DNA of 64,000 nucleotides from Brachyspira pilosicoli P43/6/78 (GTDB lineage Bacteria; Spirochaetota; Brachyspiria; Brachyspirales; Brachyspiraceae): NCBI RefSeq assembly GCF_000325665.1, contig NC_019908.1, positions 682,001 to 746,000 of the forward strand, read 5' to 3'. Shown piece by piece: positions 59,163 to 64,000 of this stretch (position 1 is its first letter; each line of letters starts with the position of its first letter). The notes under the pieces were generated by a model. It saw only the letters and a program-made list of their open reading frames with translations, ran no database searches and was not told where the DNA came from. The position numbers and the translations under genes were made by a program.

Positions 59163-60545
59163 TTAAGAAAACTTAACAATATAGTTAATTATAAATATTA
59201 TAAATATAATTACAGGAAGAATATATGTTATATACACCCTTGTAAATTGAGGAAATTTAATTCCCATTCCCATATCAGCCTCTTTTATAAAATTATTCCA
59301 ACCCCAACCATATTTAGAAACACAAAATATTATTATATACACTCCTCCAAGCTCAACTAAATTGTATGTAACAATAAAGTCATATAAATCCAAAAAGCTA
59401 GTACCCTTTCCCATAGGCTCTATAAATGATAATACATTAAAACCTAATGCTGTAGTAGAACCTAAAACAAAAACTACAATACCAACTATTACTGAAGATA
59501 TATTTCTTTTTAAATTAAACTCAGACATAGTAAAAGCAATCAAGTTTTCAAATACAGTTATAACAGTAGTAAGTGCTGCCATAGATAAAAATACAAAAAA
59601 TAGCAAGCCCCAAACTCTAGATAAAGGCATTGAATTAAATATGTTAGGAAGAGTAACAAAAGCTAAGCCTGGTCCTTCTCCCGGATTAACCCCAAAAGCA
59701 AAACTTGCAGGAAATATAACAAGCCCAGATAAAAAAGCAATTAAAGTATCCAACACAACTATTATAAGAGTTTCATTTGTTATAGTTCTCTCTTTTCCTA
59801 TATAGCTTCCAAAAATTGTCATGCTTCCTATACCAATACCAAGAGTAAAAAATGCCTGACCAACAGCCGCATAAACCACTTCAAAAAAGTTTTCTATTCC
59901 TCCGTTAAACATTTTACCCAAATCTGGAAGAAGGTAGAATTTTACTCCTTCAATAGCATTAGGCAAAGTAATAGACCTTATTATAAGTATAACTACTATT
60001 ACAAACAAAGAAGACATCATAAACTTAGAGTATTTCTCAACCCCCTTCTGAAGTCCAATAAAACATATTATAGTAGCTAGTAAAACTGTAACAAATAAAC
60101 CAGCAACACTAATATAAGGATTAGCAATAGTAGCCCCAAAAAGCTCACCTACCCCTTCAGCACTCAGATTATCTATCTTTCCAATTAACATATAAAAAGA
60201 ATATATTATGCTCCAGCCAGCAACTGTAGTATAAAACATCATGAGTATTAAACAGCCTATTATTTGCACATAACCAATTATATGCCATTTATGCCCCTTC
60301 TTTTCTAATACTTTATAAGAACCAGCAATATCTCTCTGCCCAGCACGTCCTATGCTAAACTCCATTATAAGTATTGGTATCCCCACTACTAATAATGATA
60401 TTATATATATTATAACAAAAGCAGCTCCGCCGTATTTTCCAGTAATGTAGGGAAATCGCCATATATTGCCAAGCCCTATAGCACATCCAGCTGATACAAG
60501 CAAAAAACCTAATCTACTTGACAATCTCTCCCTTTTGGTATCCAT
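59163..60545 (-). CDS. Neurotransmitter:sodium symporter (SNF/NSS family) transporter
   Basis: 460 residues with eleven to twelve membrane helices, the bacterial NSS size. The sodium and substrate site of TM1 is SAGCAIGLGNIWRFPY, and TM6 reads QAFFTLGIGIGSMTIFGSY, the broken helix at the substrate site. Relatives such as LeuT, MhsT and TnaT take up amino acids with sodium; the exact substrate is not known. AGGAG precedes the ATG. It has its own promoter and terminator, so it is a single-gene unit. Confidence 0.93.
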   Translation of the reverse strand: MDTKRERLSSRLGFLLVSAGCAIGLGNIWRFPYITGKYGGAAFVIIYIISLLVVGIPILIMEFSIGRAGQRDIAGSYKVLEKKGHKWHIIGYVQIIGCLILMMFYTTVAGWSIIYSFYMLIGKIDNLSAEGVGELFGATIANPYISVAGLFVTVLLATIICFIGLQKGVEKYSKFMMSSLFVIVVILIIRSITLPNAIEGVKFYLLPDLGKMFNGGIENFFEVVYAAVGQAFFTLGIGIGSMTIFGSYIGKERTITNETLIIVVLDTLIAFLSGLVIFPASFAFGVNPGEGPGLAFVTLPNIFNSMPLSRVWGLLFFVFLSMAALTTVITVFENLIAFTMSEFNLKRNISSVIVGIVVFVLGSTTALGFNVLSFIEPMGKGTSFLDLYDFIVTYNLVELGGVYIIIFCVSKYGWGWNNFIKEADMGMGIKFPQFTRVYITYILPVIIFIIFIINYIVKFS

Positions 60546-60576
60546 TAAAAACTCCTTTATAAAAATACTGATTATT

Positions 60577-60604
60577 ATTATACAATATTATAAAATTACT
60601 TCAA
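60577..60604 (-). promoter_or_regulatory. Promoter of the NSS transporter gene
   Basis: On the minus strand TTGAAG (60604-60599), a 16-bp spacer and TATAAT (60582-60577). It ends about 30 bp before the ATG. Confidence 0.6.
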
Positions 60605-60670
60605 GTAGTAATTAAACCTTTTTGAATAAAATTAAAAATAAATAAAGCATTTTTTTAAAAATACGACATT

Positions 60671-60734
60671 TATTATGTTGCTATTTTTTGCGATATATGT
60701 TAGGTTAACATAATATTATGCTAGTTAACATAAT
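60671..60734 (+). promoter_or_regulatory. Repeated 11-mer, possible operator upstream of yaaR
   Basis: GTTAACATAAT occurs twice (60704-60714, 60724-60734) exactly 20 bp apart, about two helical turns. A third, inverted copy of its core, TATTATGTT, is at 60671-60679. They sit 15-80 bp before the yaaR ATG. A regulator binding site is inference. Confidence 0.5.
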
Positions 60735-60748
60735 TCAAAGGATTCGCC

Positions 60749-61195
60749 ATGAGAGTACAAGAGAGAAGAAATACCGATATAAACTTAAATAATATATTAA
60801 TGCATCCTGAAACCACATCTATGAAAGTTGCAACATCTTCTTCATCTTTTGCGGCAATGCTCGAAGAAGAAAGAGAAATTAGAAAATACTCATTAGAATT
60901 AGATGAGTTAAAAAGACAAATTTATGATGCTGGAAATGTGTTAGAAAAAAGTGCAAATATTAAGGATTTTCAGAAATTTAGAGATTTAATAACATCTCTA
61001 ACAGAAAAAGTAATAAAAGATGCATACAAAGTAAGAACTGTATTCTCAAACCTTAAAAAATTCCAAGTAATATCAAAAATAAATGAAGAATTAGATGCTC
61101 TATATAGAGAAATTATGAAAGAGCAAAAAAATCATATAGCAATAGCAAACAAAATGATGAGACTTAAAGGCTTAGTAATAAATTTAATGTCATGA
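60749..61195 (+). CDS. YaaR/DUF327-family protein
   Basis: 148 residues, mostly helical with coiled-coil look. SSFAAMLEEEREIRKYSLEL, EKVIKDAYKVRTVFSNLKKF and EELDALYREIMKEQKNHIAI fit the YaaR family (DUF327, PF03885), of unknown function, common in spirochetes and Firmicutes. AAAGGA precedes the start. It overlaps tsaB by four bases, so they are coupled. Confidence 0.85.
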   Translation: MRVQERRNTDINLNNILMHPETTSMKVATSSSSFAAMLEEEREIRKYSLELDELKRQIYDAGNVLEKSANIKDFQKFRDLITSLTEKVIKDAYKVRTVFSNLKKFQVISKINEELDALYREIMKEQKNHIAIANKMMRLKGLVINLMS

Positions 61196-61890
61196 GTAAT
61201 ATATTAGCATTCGATACAGTATCATCAAGCTTTTCTATAGCATTAAAAAAAGACAATAATATAATTGAAGTAAATAAAGAAAATATAAAAAACCACAATG
61301 AAGAATTACTTCCTATACTAAATAGTTTTTTAGAAGAGAATAAAATATCTCTAAATGAAATTAATTGTATAGTAATGGGTATAGGACCAGGTTCGTTTAC
61401 AGCAATTAGAATAGCATTTTCTACAATAAAGACAATATGTTACGCAAAAAATATACCAATTATAGGTGCATCAAGTTTAGAAACATTGTATCAAAATATA
61501 GTATCATATAATGGCATAAAACTCTCCATGATAGATGCTAGAAAGGGAAGTATTTACGCTAATATATATAAAGACAATAACAAAATAAAAGAGAATCTAG
61601 ATTTAACTTATGAAGAATCAGTAAATTTAATAAAAGATATATCAACAAAAGATGATACTATCACATTATGCGGAGACGGTTTTTCAAAAAATGAAGATTA
61701 TTTTCTAGAGAAATTACAAGAATACAAATTAAACAAATTAGACAATTCCTACAATATTATAAAAGCATCAAATTCTATATTAATATCAGAAGAGCGCTAC
61801 AATAAAAGACAATTCGATAACATATTTTCGCTAAATCCTCTATATATAAGAAAAAGTGAAGCAGAAAATAAACTCAATATTAAAAATTAA
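61192..61890 (+). CDS. tsaB: tRNA threonylcarbamoyladenosine biosynthesis protein TsaB
   Basis: 232 residues of the ASKHA fold. LAFDTVSSSFSIAL is the N-terminal phosphate loop, GIGPGSFTAIRIAFSTIKTI is the hallmark segment, and SMIDARKGSIYANIY follows. TsaB acts with TsaD and TsaE to add threonylcarbamoyl to A37 of ANN-decoding tRNAs. The partners are not in the window. The start overlaps the yaaR stop by four bases. Confidence 0.94.
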   Translation: MSNILAFDTVSSSFSIALKKDNNIIEVNKENIKNHNEELLPILNSFLEENKISLNEINCIVMGIGPGSFTAIRIAFSTIKTICYAKNIPIIGASSLETLYQNIVSYNGIKLSMIDARKGSIYANIYKDNNKIKENLDLTYEESVNLIKDISTKDDTITLCGDGFSKNEDYFLEKLQEYKLNKLDNSYNIIKASNSILISEERYNKRQFDNIFSLNPLYIRKSEAENKLNIKN

Positions 61891-61952
61891 ACAATACCAT
61901 TACGATAATATTAAATAGCATAAAAAAGTATAAAAAAACAAGTTGATTATAC

Positions 61953-61981
61953 TTGACTTGATTAAAAATAGTAGTTATTAT
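61953..61981 (+). promoter_or_regulatory. Promoter of the chemoreceptor gene at 62016
   Basis: TTGACT (61953-61958), a 17-bp spacer and TATTAT (61976-61981). The start point would be near 61988. Confidence 0.65.
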
Positions 61982-62015
61982 TATGCAGTTAATAAATAGA
62001 AAATGGAGTTTAAAA

Positions 62016-64000
62016 GTGAAAAAGTTGCAATCTTTGTCGGTAAAAGTACCTTTATTTGTTACCGCAATTATAACAGTAATGACAACTATACTGGTTGCTA
62101 TAATATTAAATATAGGTGCTCAAGGTATAAGGCAAGGGGCTATATTTGGTTTAGAATCATCTACTAAGATATATTCAAGAATGGTTAATGTGTGGTTAAA
62201 ACAGGCTATGGTTTTAGCTGATTCAATATCTAAAAGTCATATAGAATTAACTGAATATTTAGCTTTAAACACTCCTGAAACTGCTATTGCGGCTCAAGAT
62301 GTATTAAAAAAACTCGCTAACAATAATGACCAATTAAATGGATTAGCTTTATATGATGTTAACGGTAACATAGTATTAGACAGTGCTGATGGAAAAATCG
62401 TAAATTCCCCTACTATGGTAAAATTAAATACTACAGATGCATGGGGGAAAGTAAGAGCCGGACAAACTGCTATGTATAAAACAGTAATACCTTCTTCTAT
62501 TACTGACGGGCTATATTTAGTAGTAGTATTTAGTCCTATAAAAAACTCATTAGGAAATATAATAGGAAGTGTTGCTATATTAGTAGATTGGCTTGGATTT
62601 ATAGATGATGAATTAGAGTTAGTTAAGTTTGGAAATACTGGACACCCTTTTGTTATAGATACAGATAGAAACGTTATAGCAGACCCTATTCCTGAACATG
62701 TTAGAAATGAAACTCTTAAAAATGCTGATTATATTGTTTATGCTTCTGAAAATGAATCTGGTACTTATGAGTTCAAATCTCCATTTAATGGTGAAGATTC
62801 TTTCTCAGCGTTCTATAGAGAGCCTATTTCTGGTTGGTCTATAGTAATGAGTGTAGCATCAAAAGAATTATTTGCTCATACTTATTCTATGAGACTTTAT
62901 TCAAGAATTGGTACTGTAGTTATATTAATAATTACATGTTTTATAATATTCTTATATATAAGAAGTATTACTACTACATTGAAATTATTATCAAAAGACT
63001 TAACAAGACTATCTGAAGGAGATTTAAATTGGAATGTACCAGAACCTGTGCTTAATAGAAAAGACGAGTTTGCTATAATAGCTGGTGCTATAGCAAGTAC
63101 ATTAAATACTCTTAATGAAAAAGTAAAAACAGTATATTGCAGTGCTGATATAGTAAAAGCTTCTGCTCAGGAAGTAGCACAGCAAAATATTGAATTATCA
63201 AATAGAACAGAAAATCAGGCTTCTGGTCTTGAGGAAACTGCTTCTTCTATGGAAGAGATTGCCTCTACAATAAAAACTTCTGCAGAGCATACTGTTGAAG
63301 GAAACAACATGATGATTAACTCTCGTCATGCTATAGATGAAGCTGGAAGAATAATAGAAGAGACTACTAAAAATATTGAAGCTGTTTATGAATCAAGCTC
63401 AAAAATTAGTGCTATTACAAAAATAATTGAATCTATTGCTTTCCAAACTAACATACTTGCTTTGAATGCTGCTGTTGAGGCTGCTCGTGCTGGAGAACAA
63501 GGAAGAGGATTTGCGGTTGTTGCTTCTGAGGTTAGAAACTTAGCTCAAACTACTCAGGCTTCTGTTAAAGACATTACTACTTTAGTTTCTGATTCTGAAG
63601 AGAAAATTGCTACTGCTACAGAAACTGCTAGAGAATCAACAGAGATATTTAAAAACTTAAAAGAACAAATTGAAGAAACTGCTAAGATTATGCAGGATTT
63701 AAGCTCTACTGCTATGGAACAACAGGCTGGAGTTGATCAGGTTAATATAGCTATAGCTCAAATGGATATGGCTACTCAGCAAAATGCTGCTTTAGTAGAA
63801 CAAGCTAGTGCTTCTTCTGAAACTTTATTCTCTCAATCTAAAGAATTATTAAATGCTATGGCATTCTTTAAGTTGAGAAATGCAGATTGTAAAATACCAG
63901 TAAAACCAAACAATCAAGAAAAGAAAGAAGATACAAAAACTAATACTGCAGCAAAAAAAGAAGAGCCTAAAAAAGAGCATACTATATATAAAAAACCAGA
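62016..64000 (+). CDS. Methyl-accepting chemotaxis protein with Cache sensor (3' cut by window end)
   Basis: At least 661 residues; the frame is open to the window end. The start is the GTG at 62016, with GGAG (62005-62008) at normal distance; the nearer ATG at 62003 is in another frame. One N-terminal membrane helix, a Cache-type sensor ([29 protein letters not shown]), second helix, HAMP and signalling coil with [20 protein letters not shown] and [17 protein letters not shown] at the tip. A Lys/Glu-rich tail follows ([13 protein letters not shown]...). The dCache amino-acid motif of the other receptor is not visible, so another ligand is likely. Confidence 0.93.
   Translation, partial: MKKLQSLSVKVPLFVTAIITVMTTILVAIILNIGAQGIRQGAIFGLESSTKIYSRMVNVWLKQAMVLADSISKSHIELTEYLALNTPETAIAAQDVLKKLANNNDQLNGLALYDVNGNIVLDSADGKIVNSPTMVKLNTTDAWGKVRAGQTAMYKTVIPSSITDGLYLVVVFSPIKNSLGNIIGSVAILVDWLGFIDDELELVKFGNTGHPFVIDTDRNVIADPIPEHVRNETLKNADYIVYASENESGTYEFKSPFNGEDSFSAFYREPISGWSIVMSVASKELFAHTYSMRLYSRIGTVVILIITCFIIFLYIRSITTTLKLLSKDLTRLSEGDLNWNVPEPVLNRKDEFAIIAGAIASTLNTLNEKVKTVYCSADIVKASAQEVAQQNIELSNRTENQASGLEETASSMEEIASTIKTSAEHTVEGNNMMINSRHAIDEAGRIIEETTKNIEAVYESSSKISAITKIIESIAFQTNILALNAAVEAARAGEQGRGFAVVASEVRNLAQTTQASVKDITTLVSDSEEKIATATETARESTEIFKNLKEQIEETAKIMQDLSSTAMEQQAGVDQVNIAIAQMDMATQQNAALVEQASASSETLFSQSKELLNAMAFFKLRNADCKIPVKPNNQEKKEDTKTNTAAKKEEPKKEHTIYKKP

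Noticed and set aside
1-64000. CRISPR array, prophage, insertion sequence or restriction system
   Set aside because: No regularly spaced repeats, integrase, transposase, capsid or restriction-modification genes were seen.

Overview
The window is strongly AT-rich chromosomal DNA from a spirochete, most likely Brachyspira. That genus call is inference from gene content and overall resemblance: two dCache-type chemoreceptors, a YaaR/DUF327 protein, lipooligosaccharide genes (hldD, metal-type kdsA), many small lipoproteins and extreme A/T codon bias. No rRNA gene, phage, insertion sequence or CRISPR array is visible; the region looks like core chromosome.

Layout. 1-3552: end of an FGGY kinase, a secreted ankyrin protein, a tRNA-Ile/tRNA-Ala pair without rRNA genes, a PLP aminotransferase and an M29 aminopeptidase (both frameshifted). 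3645-14528: adk, a PEGA-domain protein, a YfhO-like membrane protein, then a minus-strand envelope run (glgC, a barrel-like protein, ftsW, murG, hldD). 14614-21394: two paralogous lipoproteins, a rhodanese lipoprotein, and a plus-strand run polA - HAD phosphatase - TPR protein - diguanylate cyclase. 21360-29446: a GT11-like glycosyltransferase, a YitT/YczE membrane protein and a very large alpha-2-macroglobulin with a thioester motif. 29532-33567: GIY-YIG protein, SpsF-like cytidylyltransferase, truB, lipoproteins and an orphan ExbB/TolQ channel. 33839-41146: trpS (with an Fe-S-type Cys motif), a RicT/PSP1 protein, NAD synthase, then gmk - omega-like - miaA - Pr6Pr protein. 41150-50405: kdsA, murF, mlaE, dnaB, rplI, and an M23 - propeller - M23 - TPR run. 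50610-64000: parA-parB, a DUF4384 protein, a chemoreceptor, mscS, a zinc-sensor/P1B-ATPase pair, an NSS transporter, yaaR-tsaB and a second chemoreceptor cut by the window end.

The most important technical observation is that nine genes, including the core gene polA, are each broken by one single-base indel in a short A or T run. A one-base change restores a full family-length protein every time, so I treat these as probable sequence/assembly errors and give one full-length entry per gene. A few of the runs are long enough (8 bases) for real slippage.

I did not find a clearly new multi-gene system. The best leads are a nested inverted-repeat element at 56512-56653, a probable leaderless polA promoter, an intact zinc-sensing ArsR site with a matching dyad, an alpha-2-macroglobulin separated from PBP1C, and an M23 - propeller - M23 - TPR operon.
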